Below are positions 1-8,325 of a stretch of DNA of 64,000 bases, piece by piece. How positions within the stretch are numbered: position 1 is the first letter of the stretch; each line of letters begins with the position of its first letter. The notes beneath the pieces were generated by a model that saw only the letters and a program-made list of their open reading frames with translations, did no database searches and had not been told where the DNA came from. The position numbers were made by a program, and so were the translations under genes. Source of the DNA: an uncultured Aquimarina sp. (GTDB lineage: Bacteria > Bacteroidota > Bacteroidia > Flavobacteriales > Flavobacteriaceae); the NCBI GenBank assembly GCA_947498595.1, contig CANMKX010000004.1, forward strand, positions 62,001 to 126,000. The letters run 5' to 3'.

Positions 1-434
1 GCTGGAAAATGGGCTATTGTATCGCTCCAGAAGCCTTGATGAATGAGTTCAGGAAAGTGCATCAATTTAATGTTTTTTGTAGCAATCATCCAATCCAGCA
101 GGCATTAGCCATTTATCTAAAGACTCCTGAGCATTATGAATCATTGCCTGATTTTTATCAACAAAAACGGGATTATTTTTTATCCTTGATCAAAGATTCT
201 CGTTTTACATGTACTCCTGCAGCTGGAACTTATTTTCAACTATTGGATTATAGCGCAATTACAACAGAAAACGATGTGGATTTTGCCAAGCGTTTGACTC
301 GTGAGCATAAAATTGCATCTATACCTGTTTCCGTATTTAATCTTGATCAACAGGATGATAAAGTACTTCGCTTTTGTTTTGCTAAAACAGATGAAACGCT
401 AGAACGTGCCGCAGCAATACTTAATAAAATTTGA
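1..434 (+). CDS. PLP-dependent aminotransferase, C-terminal part (methionine aminotransferase-like)
   Basis: Partial gene entering from the left edge; the reading frame is already open at base 3 with codons for W-K-M-G-Y. This fits the GWK(I/M)GY segment that follows the PLP lysine in class I/II aminotransferases of the YbdL/kynurenine aminotransferase type, so the catalytic lysine lies just outside the window. The visible 144 residues are the C-terminal half: the small domain, a GTYFQLLDYS strand and a terminal RFCFAKTDETL segment in which the Arg is the expected carboxylate-binding residue. The family moves amino groups between methionine or aromatic amino acids and keto acids. The family call is firm; the exact substrate is inferred. 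It converges with the KAP NTPase gene downstream. Confidence 0.8.
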   Translation, partial: WKMGYCIAPEALMNEFRKVHQFNVFCSNHPIQQALAIYLKTPEHYESLPDFYQQKRDYFLSLIKDSRFTCTPAAGTYFQLLDYSAITTENDVDFAKRLTREHKIASIPVSVFNLDQQDDKVLRFCFAKTDETLERAAAILNKI

Positions 435-455
435 ATATTGATTACATTATAAATT

Positions 456-527
456 TCACATCCAAAACGATGCTCGATAATTGACTTAAAGAATATAACT
501 CGAACAGTTGTTTTGGATGTGAGTTTT
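456..527. terminator. Long-loop inverted repeat between convergent genes
   Basis: A perfect 13-bp inverted repeat (TCACATCCAAAAC at 456-468, its complement at 510-522) spans a 41-base loop and is followed by GTTTTT. It sits between the convergent aminotransferase and KAP genes, so a terminator is the simplest reading. The loop is unusually long for a Rho-independent terminator. Confidence 0.4.
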
Positions 528-2641
528 TAGTTATTATGAGATACATCTTTTATTTCATAGTTATCATCCTCACAAAATTTAATAAATTGTAATATATTAT
601 CATCCAATGTATATTCTCGTTTTGAAATCCAACTAGAAATAATATCTTCTGTTATTTCTGGATACTCACCTCTTACGATATTATACATTTTCCCAATAAC
701 CTCTTTAGCAATTATTTCATCTATTTCGGTATAACACTCGTTTGTTATTTGTCGAAAATACCGTGACTCATTATGTGCAAAATTAAAGTGTTTTATAAAT
801 ACTTTTACATCTTTCACATTTTTTATCTCACTCATCAGATACACTTTAAAACTCTCTCTATCAATACGACACCATAAACGAAAAATTTCAACTATATTAT
901 AAGAATCAATAGATTCATTTAAAAAAGAAGATTTTTCTTTAAATTCATTAATTTTTTTCAAATACATTTCTTTCAATATATCTCCTACACCATCTGCCTT
1001 TTTAAATTTATTAATATAATCATAAGCTTCAAAACAGTCTAACTTTTCATAAAACTTAAAAATCAACAAATTCCCATTCAATCTTTTCTCAAACTCAAGT
1101 CTTGCAAAAAAACCTCCTATCTGTCCTATTAACTCTTTTTTTTCTTCACGAAAAAAATCTTTATTCCTTATCAATTCATTAATAATCGATTCAATTTCAC
1201 TTTCAGTTAAAATAGTTACATCTGCTTCAATTTTCCTAAAAATCCTTGATACGGCTCTTTTTCTATCCTCTCTTAAAATTTCTTTTAATATAAATTCACC
1301 TCGAAGAACTTCTTTATTTTTGAAAGCATTTATAAGCAATCTAATTTTATTTTCAATCAATTCCGCTTCACTGTCTGAATATGTAAAATATTTATTAAAA
1401 TACTCTATATGATTAATTCTTTTATTTCTTTTGATTTCATTTTCTATAGTATCAGTTAAATAATCTCTTTTTTCAGCAAATAATATATTATTGATAATAT
1501 CTCTTGTATTCCTATCATCATCAAAAAGATTGTTTTTTACACAAATTATTTCACTTCCATAATCATTAATATCTTTTAAATAATTGTAATATTTTGGCTT
1601 TTTAATTTTCAAATATTCCACCCAATATAAATCTCTTAAATTCACCTTATCACCAATAGAAAACATTGCAATAAAAAAACCATTAAGTATTCTCGCTGTT
1701 TCTCTAGGGGTTTTTAATTCATTTAAGTCATATCCATCTATAATATCTTGGATTTCTTCTCTCTTAATCTTGTCATTTGTTTCATTGTAAATACGATTAA
1801 AAACATTCCATAATCCAGCTTCAAAGATTTTTTTTAAACCTAAACTATCAACTCTAGGCACATGAATAGGAATATTGATAATCTTTTCAAGATACGCATA
1901 TCCGTCTTCTATAGTATTACCATATCGTCCTTGAATGGCTTTGGCAATTTGCTCTGGATCCATTGCCACCAAGTACAACACATTGCTAAAACTAGCATTG
2001 AGTTTGATCAATTTTAACATCGCATAAACCTCATCTTTATCCAATCGATCTAGATCATCAATCGTGATCAAAACTTTGTATTTTTTTTTTTTTAAAGCTT
2101 CATCGATTTTATCTTTAAAAGCTTCTAAGGATAATTCTTCTCCTTTTAAATCCTCTCCTAACGCTTCAAAAATCTGACTTGGCTCAAAGGATACTTTCGT
2201 AGCCCCTTCCACTGGAATCCCAACAGATGCTGATAGTTTAACAGCTTTAAGATACCGACTAAATTTCAAAATATATTTACCTGCTTCCCGTAAATTATCT
2301 TCAATTTTCAATATCATAAATTGGGCTAAACCATCAAAAAAAGCATGCAACATTTCATCTTCTGTAGTATAACGCCACGGATTGAAATCGTAGATCAAAA
2401 TTCTTTGCCCGTTGTTTTTTTTAAAATCTATCCCTTTTTTTATTAAATTTAAAAAAGATGTTTTCCCTTCTCCCCATTTTCCATAAATCCCAATTGTTAA
2501 AGGACTTGTGTCGTCTGCCGTATTTTGATTTTGTATAATACGTTGTACTTTTTCGGCATAAGGCAGGAAGTTAAGTTGATCTTGATCAGGATTTTCTATA
2601 GGCTCGTTAGAAATAAAAGTGCTATTCTTTGCTGTAGGCAT
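527..2641 (-). CDS. KAP family P-loop NTPase
   Basis: A 704-residue STAND-type P-loop NTPase of the KAP family. Walker A GKWGEGKT is at residues 54-61, the family's FNPWRY segment is near residue 87, and Walker B LITIDDLDRL is at 191-200. The rest is a long lysine- and glutamate-rich helical C-terminal half with no recognised domain. Many KAP proteins have transmembrane helices inserted in the ATPase domain; I see none here, so this looks like a soluble form. KAP NTPases are poorly characterised and some occur in anti-phage loci, but no nuclease or other effector lies beside this one, so a defence role is only a possibility. A candidate -7 box lies 35 bases upstream. Confidence 0.85.
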   Translation of the reverse strand: MPTAKNSTFISNEPIENPDQDQLNFLPYAEKVQRIIQNQNTADDTSPLTIGIYGKWGEGKTSFLNLIKKGIDFKKNNGQRILIYDFNPWRYTTEDEMLHAFFDGLAQFMILKIEDNLREAGKYILKFSRYLKAVKLSASVGIPVEGATKVSFEPSQIFEALGEDLKGEELSLEAFKDKIDEALKKKKYKVLITIDDLDRLDKDEVYAMLKLIKLNASFSNVLYLVAMDPEQIAKAIQGRYGNTIEDGYAYLEKIINIPIHVPRVDSLGLKKIFEAGLWNVFNRIYNETNDKIKREEIQDIIDGYDLNELKTPRETARILNGFFIAMFSIGDKVNLRDLYWVEYLKIKKPKYYNYLKDINDYGSEIICVKNNLFDDDRNTRDIINNILFAEKRDYLTDTIENEIKRNKRINHIEYFNKYFTYSDSEAELIENKIRLLINAFKNKEVLRGEFILKEILREDRKRAVSRIFRKIEADVTILTESEIESIINELIRNKDFFREEKKELIGQIGGFFARLEFEKRLNGNLLIFKFYEKLDCFEAYDYINKFKKADGVGDILKEMYLKKINEFKEKSSFLNESIDSYNIVEIFRLWCRIDRESFKVYLMSEIKNVKDVKVFIKHFNFAHNESRYFRQITNECYTEIDEIIAKEVIGKMYNIVRGEYPEITEDIISSWISKREYTLDDNILQFIKFCEDDNYEIKDVSHNN

Positions 2642-2675
2642 GGGTATTGGCGTATTTTGATTTTTATGATATGAT

Positions 2676-2683
2676 CAAAAATA
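2676..2683 (-). promoter_or_regulatory. Putative -7 box for the KAP gene
   Basis: On the minus strand this reads TATTTTTG, matching the Bacteroidota housekeeping -7 consensus TAnnTTTG, 35 bases before the KAP start codon. No clear -33 TTG is seen at the usual distance. Confidence 0.45.
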
Positions 2684-2728
2684 CTTCAATATTTATTTTC
2701 TTTTTTACGGAAACTCGTAATAATATTT

Positions 2729-3340
2729 TTAATTTACTTCAAACTCATAAAAACCTTCTTCATTATCTCCTTGAATGCTAGTTCTAATCAAAAGATATTC
2801 ATCAAAATTTGTCTGTTCTATCTCAATGAAATTATTATTATAATACACTCCACCCCTTCTTAATTGATACCTTCCTGTTGCTAATAATTTCAATGATATT
2901 GAGCTTCTAAAAACGGAATCATTTTCTAATACACTAGTTATAAAAAGTCGTCCAAATTCAACTTGAACCTCTCCCATTTGGGCTACTAGATTTTCTTCAG
3001 AATCAGTAAGATTGATTCTATCATATTCTCCATAAGCATTCATTTTATATAAATCTAAGCCATATTCTATTTCTTGTGTAGATAAATTGGATATAAAATC
3101 CGAAATCAACAATTCGTTTTCATTTATATCTCTTTGTGCATCTTCAATAACTGTCTGTATAGTAATGAAATCACCTACAACAAATGTATTTTCGTTGTTT
3201 TCGACCATCAGTAGGTCAGGGTTTTCTACGATAGTACTCGAAAAATTCACTTCATCATCATCATAACACTGTGTTGCCATTAGCACATTTGCTATTAACA
3301 CACAAATAATAATCTTTTTAAACACTTTAATTCTACTCAT
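2729..3340 (-). CDS. Putative lipoprotein of unknown function
   Basis: A 203-residue protein with a basic start, a hydrophobic stretch (residues 9-23) and a cysteine at 26 followed by Y-D-D-D-E. The acidic residues after the cysteine resemble the surface-export signal of Bacteroidota lipoproteins, although ATQ before the cysteine is not an ideal lipobox. The remainder is predicted beta-rich and matches no family I recognise. It is on the same strand as the KAP gene, 87 bases upstream of it. The KAP gene has its own candidate promoter, so a shared operon is uncertain. Confidence 0.65.
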   Translation of the reverse strand: MSRIKVFKKIIICVLIANVLMATQCYDDDEVNFSSTIVENPDLLMVENNENTFVVGDFITIQTVIEDAQRDINENELLISDFISNLSTQEIEYGLDLYKMNAYGEYDRINLTDSEENLVAQMGEVQVEFGRLFITSVLENDSVFRSSISLKLLATGRYQLRRGGVYYNNNFIEIEQTNFDEYLLIRTSIQGDNEEGFYEFEVN

Positions 3341-3435
3341 CTTATTTAAGCTTTTCAGTTCATTAATAAGATGTTAGTTTCTTAAAAGGTTGCGTATTTA
3401 GAATCATTAAGAATAAAAGACGTACTTTTAAACCT

Positions 3436-4536
3436 TCAAAATTCAAATTTCAATTGAATAATTTCAACTTCATCCTTGATTTTCTCTTTCTTTTTTGCAG
3501 TGTTTAAATTAGAAAGTGAAATTCCTAAAAGCCGTACTGAATTCCGTAAGGTATCTTGATATAATAACTCTTTGGCTGTTTCTAATAAAATAGCCGCATC
3601 ACTGATATAGTAAGGAAGTGTTTTACTACGTGTTTGCAAGGAAAAGTCGCTATATTTAATTTTCAATGTAACTGTTTTACCTGCTACTTTACTCTTTTTC
3701 AAACGCCTTTGTAATTCTTCTGCTATATTCTCAAGCCGTTCAATCATAAAAATTTCTGAAGAAATGTTTTCGACAAAAGTTCGCTCGGCTGCTAAGGATT
3801 TACGCTCTCTATTGGGTTTTACAGGACTCAGATGTATCCCTCGTACAATTTTATAATAATGCCCTCCTGCTTTGCCAAAATTTTGTGTTAGGTACTCTTC
3901 AGTTTTGGATTTCAAATCTTTCCCTGTATAGATCCCTAATCCATACATTTTGGTTTTAGTTACCTTTCCTACACCGTAGAACTTCTTAACATCAAGCCCT
4001 TCCAAAAATTCAACCACCTCATGAGGTGGCACTGTTTTTTGTCCGTTAGGCTTGTTATAATCACTTGCAATTTTAGCTACAAATTTATTTATCGAAATTC
4101 CAGCAGATGCCGTTAATCCAACTTCTTCAAATATTCGTTGTCGGATCTCTTGTGCTAACATGGATGCACTCGGGTTTCCTTTTTTATTTTGTGTAACGTC
4201 AAGATAAGCCTCATCTAAAGATAAAGGTTCTACCAAATCTGTATATTCATAAAAAACCTTTCTAATTCGTTTAGAGATTTCGCTATATCGCTCAAATCTT
4301 GGTCGTACAAAAATTAGGTCTGGGCAATTACGCCTTGCTGCCATACCACTCATTGCAGATCGCACTCCATATTTTCGTGCTTCATAACTTGCAGCACTAA
4401 CCACTCCTCTTTTTCCACCGCCACCAACAGCTAATGGTTTTCCTTTTAATTCAGGATTATCCATTTGCTCTACAGAAGCGTAAAAGGCGTCCATGTCTAC
4501 ATGAATGATCTTTCTATGTTCTTTGATTTCTTCCAA
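3436..4536 (-). CDS. dinB: DNA polymerase IV (Y family)
   Basis: A full-length 366-residue translesion DNA polymerase. The catalytic carboxylates are visible in HVDMDAFYASVE (D14, D16) and SLDEAYLD (D108, E109). A helix-hairpin-helix region (GVGKVTKTKMYGLGI) and the little-finger domain follow. It copies damaged templates with low fidelity and is usually induced by DNA damage; no LexA-type site was recognised here. The extreme C-terminus is short and I do not see a clear beta-clamp-binding motif. The start is supported by a -7 box 25 bases upstream. Confidence 0.95.
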   Translation of the reverse strand: MEEIKEHRKIIHVDMDAFYASVEQMDNPELKGKPLAVGGGGKRGVVSAASYEARKYGVRSAMSGMAARRNCPDLIFVRPRFERYSEISKRIRKVFYEYTDLVEPLSLDEAYLDVTQNKKGNPSASMLAQEIRQRIFEEVGLTASAGISINKFVAKIASDYNKPNGQKTVPPHEVVEFLEGLDVKKFYGVGKVTKTKMYGLGIYTGKDLKSKTEEYLTQNFGKAGGHYYKIVRGIHLSPVKPNRERKSLAAERTFVENISSEIFMIERLENIAEELQRRLKKSKVAGKTVTLKIKYSDFSLQTRSKTLPYYISDAAILLETAKELLYQDTLRNSVRLLGISLSNLNTAKKKEKIKDEVEIIQLKFEF

Positions 4537-4560
4537 AAACCCTTATAATTTCCCTTCATA

Positions 4561-4568
4561 CAAATTTA
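4561..4568 (-). promoter_or_regulatory. Putative -7 box for dinB
   Basis: The minus strand reads TAAATTTG, an exact TAnnTTTG match, 25 bases upstream of the dinB ATG. Confidence 0.5.
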
Positions 4569-4687
4569 AAAAATTCTATGCTTTACTGACTCTTTTTATA
4601 GGATACAAATCTTTTTATTATCTTTAATAGGCTTTCTTTTTAAGAGGTTATTTATTATATGTCTATTTTTATCATACATATATAACT

Positions 4688-5347
4688 ATGCAAAAAACAG
4701 CTATTTTATTGGGAGCTACAGGAGTTACTGGAAGTATTTTATTACAGAAGTTACTTCAAGATCCTGATTATTCAAGTGTCCTTTTATTTTCTCGAAATTC
4801 GTGTAATATCACACATCCAAAAATCACTGAATATTGCATTGATTTATTACAACTCGACAAAGAAGCAGATCGGTTTAAAGCTGATGTCGTTTTTTGTTGT
4901 ATTGGAACAACATTAGCTAAAACTCCTGATAAAAAATTATATGAAGCCATTGATTATGGAATTCCAACTACTGCTGCTAAATTATGTAAACAACATAAGA
5001 TACCATCATTTATTGTTATTTCGTCTCTAGGTGCCGATCCGGTGAGTCGTTTTTTTTACAATCGAATTAAAGGTAAAATGGAAAAGGAAGTAAGTTCTTA
5101 TTATATTCCGAAAACATATATTTTACGTCCTTCATTAATAAGTGGTATTCGTACCGAAAAACGTTTAGGAGAATCAATTTCAAAAATTCTATTTAAGTTT
5201 TTAAATCCTTTTTTGTTAGGATCTCTGAAGAAATATCGTTCTATATCTCCTTATAGTATTGCTACAACAATGCATTGGTTAGCAAGTTATGATTTTCATC
5301 AAAAAATAATTGCTTCGGATATGATACAGGCTATTGCTAAAAAGTAA
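4688..5347 (+). CDS. NAD(P)-binding Rossmann-fold protein (HTATIP2/NmrA-like)
   Basis: A 219-residue atypical short-chain dehydrogenase. The nucleotide-binding motif GATGVTG is at residues 9-15, and VFCCIGTT and FIVISSLGAD form the next strands of the Rossmann fold. The YNRIKGKME segment holds the Tyr-x-x-x-Lys pair of the extended SDR type. Bacterial relatives are annotated as oxidoreductases or NAD-dependent epimerases; the substrate is unknown. It is probably the first gene of a small run with the CYTH protein 38 bases downstream. Confidence 0.8.
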   Translation: MQKTAILLGATGVTGSILLQKLLQDPDYSSVLLFSRNSCNITHPKITEYCIDLLQLDKEADRFKADVVFCCIGTTLAKTPDKKLYEAIDYGIPTTAAKLCKQHKIPSFIVISSLGADPVSRFFYNRIKGKMEKEVSSYYIPKTYILRPSLISGIRTEKRLGESISKILFKFLNPFLLGSLKKYRSISPYSIATTMHWLASYDFHQKIIASDMIQAIAKK

Positions 5348-5385
5348 TTAATTCTTTTATTTGCGCTGGATTTTAAACTCGCACT

Positions 5386-5856
5386 ATGATCGAAATTGAA
5401 CGTAAATTTTTAGTCACTTCTACCAATTTTACAACTCCTAACACTATACATACTCGAATCGTACAAGGATACCTTAATTCTCACCCTGAACGTGCTGTAA
5501 GAATCCGTATTAAAGGAACTAGTGGTTATCTAACTATTAAAGGTAAGGGAAATGAAACGGGAGTTTCAAGATTTGAATGGGAAAAAGAAATTCCTTTAGA
5601 AGAGGCGGAGCAGTTATTAGCGTTATGCGAAAAAGGAGTTATTGAAAAAACACGTTATGAAATTCCAGTCGATGGACATCTTTTTGAAGTAGATGTTTTT
5701 GAGGGAGCTAATAAAGGTTTGATTGTTGCTGAAATAGAACTACAACATGAAAATGAATCTTTTACAATTCCATCTTGGTTAGGAAACGAGGTTACTGGGA
5801 ATCCTCGTTATTATAATTCTCAATTAAGTTTACATCCTTATAATCAATGGAAATAG
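5386..5856 (+). CDS. CYTH domain protein (triphosphate tunnel metalloenzyme)
   Basis: A 156-residue single-domain CYTH protein. The diagnostic ExExK motif is at the N-terminus (E3-I-E5-R-K7). The basic and acidic strands of the tunnel follow (RAVRIRIKG, YLTIKGKG, KTRYEIPV, FEVDVFEG, VAEIEL). Short bacterial versions like this hydrolyse inorganic triphosphate or have unassigned adenylate cyclase-like activity; I cannot tell which applies. It follows the Rossmann protein and precedes a YciI-like lipoprotein on the same strand. Confidence 0.9.
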   Translation: MIEIERKFLVTSTNFTTPNTIHTRIVQGYLNSHPERAVRIRIKGTSGYLTIKGKGNETGVSRFEWEKEIPLEEAEQLLALCEKGVIEKTRYEIPVDGHLFEVDVFEGANKGLIVAEIELQHENESFTIPSWLGNEVTGNPRYYNSQLSLHPYNQWK

Positions 5857-5864
5857 TATCTTTG
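5857..5864 (+). promoter_or_regulatory. Putative -7 box for the YciI-like lipoprotein
   Basis: TATCTTTG matches TAnnTTTG exactly and lies 22 bases before the ATG at 5887, overlapping the end of the CYTH gene. Confidence 0.45.
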
Positions 5865-5886
5865 ACATAAGGAAAACAGTATCTTT

Positions 5887-6393
5887 ATGAAAAACTTCAT
5901 ACTATCAATCAGTATTTTAGCTTTAATTTCTTGTCAATCTAATCAAGATAAATCAAAACATCTTATGGAGGAAGAAATTACAGAAATTACGACTCCTAAT
6001 CCTCCATCTGTTGCAAGTATTAAAATGTCTTTAGAAAAAGACGGATTTAAAATATTTGATTATGTGGACGAAAAAACTGGTGATACTATAATTATGCAAC
6101 AATATTTCATTGCTTTTCTAAAAAAAGGTCCTAATCGCTCTCAAAACAAAGCGGAAGCAGATAGTTTACAACAACTACATCTTGAGCATTTGGGAAAAAT
6201 GTATGAAGCTGGTTATGCTGATATCTCTGGTCCTTTTGGAGATAATGGTCAGATAAGAGGGATTACTATCTACAATACTCCTACTCTCAAAATGGCTGAT
6301 AGTCTAGCTAATATGGATCCAATGGTAAAAGCTGGGCGATTGATAATCGAAATACATCCATGGTGGGCTGCAAAAGGTTTTAACTTACGGTAA
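5887..6393 (+). CDS. YciI-like domain lipoprotein
   Basis: A 168-residue protein with a lipoprotein signal (cysteine 16 in ALISCQSN) and a linker, then a YciI-related domain from about residue 65. Typical family features are LQQLHLEHLGKMYEAG, a GP-F-G-D turn, MADSLANMDPMVKAGR with the conserved Asp-Pro, and a terminal EIHPWW. YciI domains form small ferredoxin-like dimers of unclear function and are generally cytoplasmic, so a membrane-anchored version is unusual. It has its own candidate promoter and may also be read from the upstream genes. Confidence 0.8.
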   Translation: MKNFILSISILALISCQSNQDKSKHLMEEEITEITTPNPPSVASIKMSLEKDGFKIFDYVDEKTGDTIIMQQYFIAFLKKGPNRSQNKAEADSLQQLHLEHLGKMYEAGYADISGPFGDNGQIRGITIYNTPTLKMADSLANMDPMVKAGRLIIEIHPWWAAKGFNLR

Positions 6394-6584
6394 TCACTCA
6401 GTTAACATCTCTTTAACAGTACTATTTCACTTTTTATTTCCCTACCTAACACATAGGCTTTAAGACTATTGCATCAATGGTTAACATATATTTCTAAATC
6501 ATTAAGATTTTCATAACATTTTTCTTTGTTAAGGTGTTAAAATTAGAATCGTCTAACGGCGATAACCATAAAACACTAACAACT

Positions 6585-7493
6585 ATGAAATTTTTTAACA
6601 CTTCAAAGAAATCCTTGATAGGAGTCGTCGCACTTTGTGCATTTCCTATATTGAGTATAGCGCAAACTCCTGTAAGCGGCTTCTATCCTCAAAAAAATGA
6701 GATTACTGTTGCAGTCGGGCATACATATAAAAGCAATGACGAATTTTATCTAGGAAATAGACTTGTTCCTGGTAACCCTGCTGATTTTGGCGAAATATCA
6801 TCTAATATCTATAGTATTTATGGAGAATATGGAATCACAAATTGGTTATCTGCTGTAGCGACATTACCTTATATTGAAACAAAGAATGAAGAAAATATTA
6901 TTGACCCAATACAAGGAAAAAGTGAAATTAGTGGAGTACAAGATTTAGGAGTCTTTGTAAAGGCTAGAGTATACCAAAAGAAATTCCATAGTCTCGGAAA
7001 AATAGAATTAGGTGCAGCTACTGGTGCTAACATCCCTGTAGGCGGATATGATGGGAGAGGAATTCTTTCTATTGGTGGTGACGCTACCACTATTGATGGA
7101 CTTGCAATAGCACAATTTACTACTTATAATAACTTTTTTGCAGAAGCACAGGTTGGTTATAGCTTAAGAGATAATTCTGATTATGATGTTCCAAATGCAA
7201 TGTTGTATAGTTTCAAAATCGGATATTTTCATCAGTATTTTTACCTACATACTCAACTAGGTATTCAAAATTCTTTAAGTGGTTTTGATATAGGATCTGA
7301 TGAATTTGCTGCTGCTGGAGGGCCTGCTGCATTACCACAAACTGAGGTTGATTATACCAAAATAAATGTAGCAATATATGTTCCTGTTATTAGAAACTTA
7401 GGGTTATCTGCTGGATATGGTACAACTATAGACGGTCGTAATGCTAATAAAGAAACTGGTTATAATTTTGGATTAGTTTTCAAACATTATTAA
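6585..7493 (+). CDS. Outer-membrane beta-barrel protein
   Basis: The likely start is the ATG at 6585, giving about 302 residues with a signal peptide ending near LSIAQ; an in-frame start at 6534 would add 17 residues in front of that signal. The mature protein is rich in alternating aromatic and glycine strands and ends in FGLVFKHY, typical of a closing barrel strand. Two segments, YGEYGITNWLS and a late TTIDGR, recur in the protein at 47595-48461 (YGEYGITDKID, STIDGR), so the two look like paralogues. The cargo is unknown. It is followed by a strong terminator. Confidence 0.7.
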   Translation: MKFFNTSKKSLIGVVALCAFPILSIAQTPVSGFYPQKNEITVAVGHTYKSNDEFYLGNRLVPGNPADFGEISSNIYSIYGEYGITNWLSAVATLPYIETKNEENIIDPIQGKSEISGVQDLGVFVKARVYQKKFHSLGKIELGAATGANIPVGGYDGRGILSIGGDATTIDGLAIAQFTTYNNFFAEAQVGYSLRDNSDYDVPNAMLYSFKIGYFHQYFYLHTQLGIQNSLSGFDIGSDEFAAAGGPAALPQTEVDYTKINVAIYVPVIRNLGLSAGYGTTIDGRNANKETGYNFGLVFKHY

Positions 7494-7618
7494 TGGTACT
7501 TAATTGTAGTCAATACAATTACACAAATTCATTTATATAGTATTAAAGGAAGTAGCATTTAAATTTAGTTTCAACTATTTGAGGTCATTTTATATAACTA
7601 CTACTATTTTTTTATCAT

Positions 7619-7660
7619 TAAAGCCTCCATATGTTATGCATAAGGAGGCTTTATTTTTTG
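7619..7660. terminator. Rho-independent terminator
   Basis: Stem TAAAGCCTCC (7619-7628) pairs with GGAGGCTTTA (7644-7653), followed by a T-run. It ends the barrel gene on the plus strand and can also serve the minus-strand gene ending at 7674. Confidence 0.85.
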
Positions 7661-7673
7661 TTGATTTTTTTCT

Positions 7674-8090
7674 TTACAGATCAATATGTCCATCTGGCAT
7701 TAACCATTCTGGTGGTCTGTGTGTTCGCAAAGTCGAATTAAGGCTACCTTGTTGATAAGCACTTCCATTCTCTCCAAAAAGAGCTTTCTCTTTTGCCATA
7801 GCTTCATGCACTGTTGTTCTTCCTACACTGTAGGTTTCTTCTAATGCTTCTCGCTCTCTAGGTAATAATGTAACTTTATTATGGTCACAATACATATTTA
7901 CCCAAATCAAGTGATTTACCCACCCTTTACTTTGTGCATTACCTGGGTTTAGGCTTTCTAAATGTTGATGAAATTTTTGTCTTTCTTCGTCCTCAAATCG
8001 ATGAGAATCTCGATGAATCATTCCATAAGGGATACTTTTGCCTAAAAACGCAGTTGTTTTCAAAACGCCCCATATCTTATCAAATGGCAT
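7674..8090 (-). CDS. Conserved hypothetical protein
   Basis: A 138-residue, probably cytoplasmic protein with no signal peptide or transmembrane segment. It is rich in His, Trp and charged residues (MIHRDSHRFEDEER, WVNHLIWVNMYCDHN) and has a central segment, EALEETYSVGRTTVHEAM, that looks helical. I do not recognise the family. It stands alone, with a terminator on its 3' side and a 235-base spacer on its 5' side. The start at MPFDKIW is the only reasonable ATG. Confidence 0.65.
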   Translation of the reverse strand: MPFDKIWGVLKTTAFLGKSIPYGMIHRDSHRFEDEERQKFHQHLESLNPGNAQSKGWVNHLIWVNMYCDHNKVTLLPREREALEETYSVGRTTVHEAMAKEKALFGENGSAYQQGSLNSTLRTHRPPEWLMPDGHIDL

Positions 8091-8325
8091 AGTTTAATTT
8101 TTTAAGATTTATATATACGAAACCTATTCGCAAATGAAAAAACACTTGCAATAGTTAGGTTCATTTTTATTAGGTGTTACTTAAAAAAAACTATCAATTA
8201 TGTTTACTAAAAATACGACTATTAATACAAAATATACATGGAACTTCAAATATTTTTAACAACCAAAACAACCTCCTTTAAATCAAATATTTACACACAA
8301 TTTACTAGCATTTTCAAAAACTATA

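Noticed and set aside
456..522. 13-bp inverted repeat as an attachment site for an island holding the KAP gene
   Set aside because: There is no matching copy on the other side of the KAP region, no integrase and no tRNA; a convergent terminator is simpler.
6534..6584. Upstream start for the barrel protein
   Set aside because: It would put 17 hydrophilic residues before a normal signal peptide; the ATG at 6585 is preferred.
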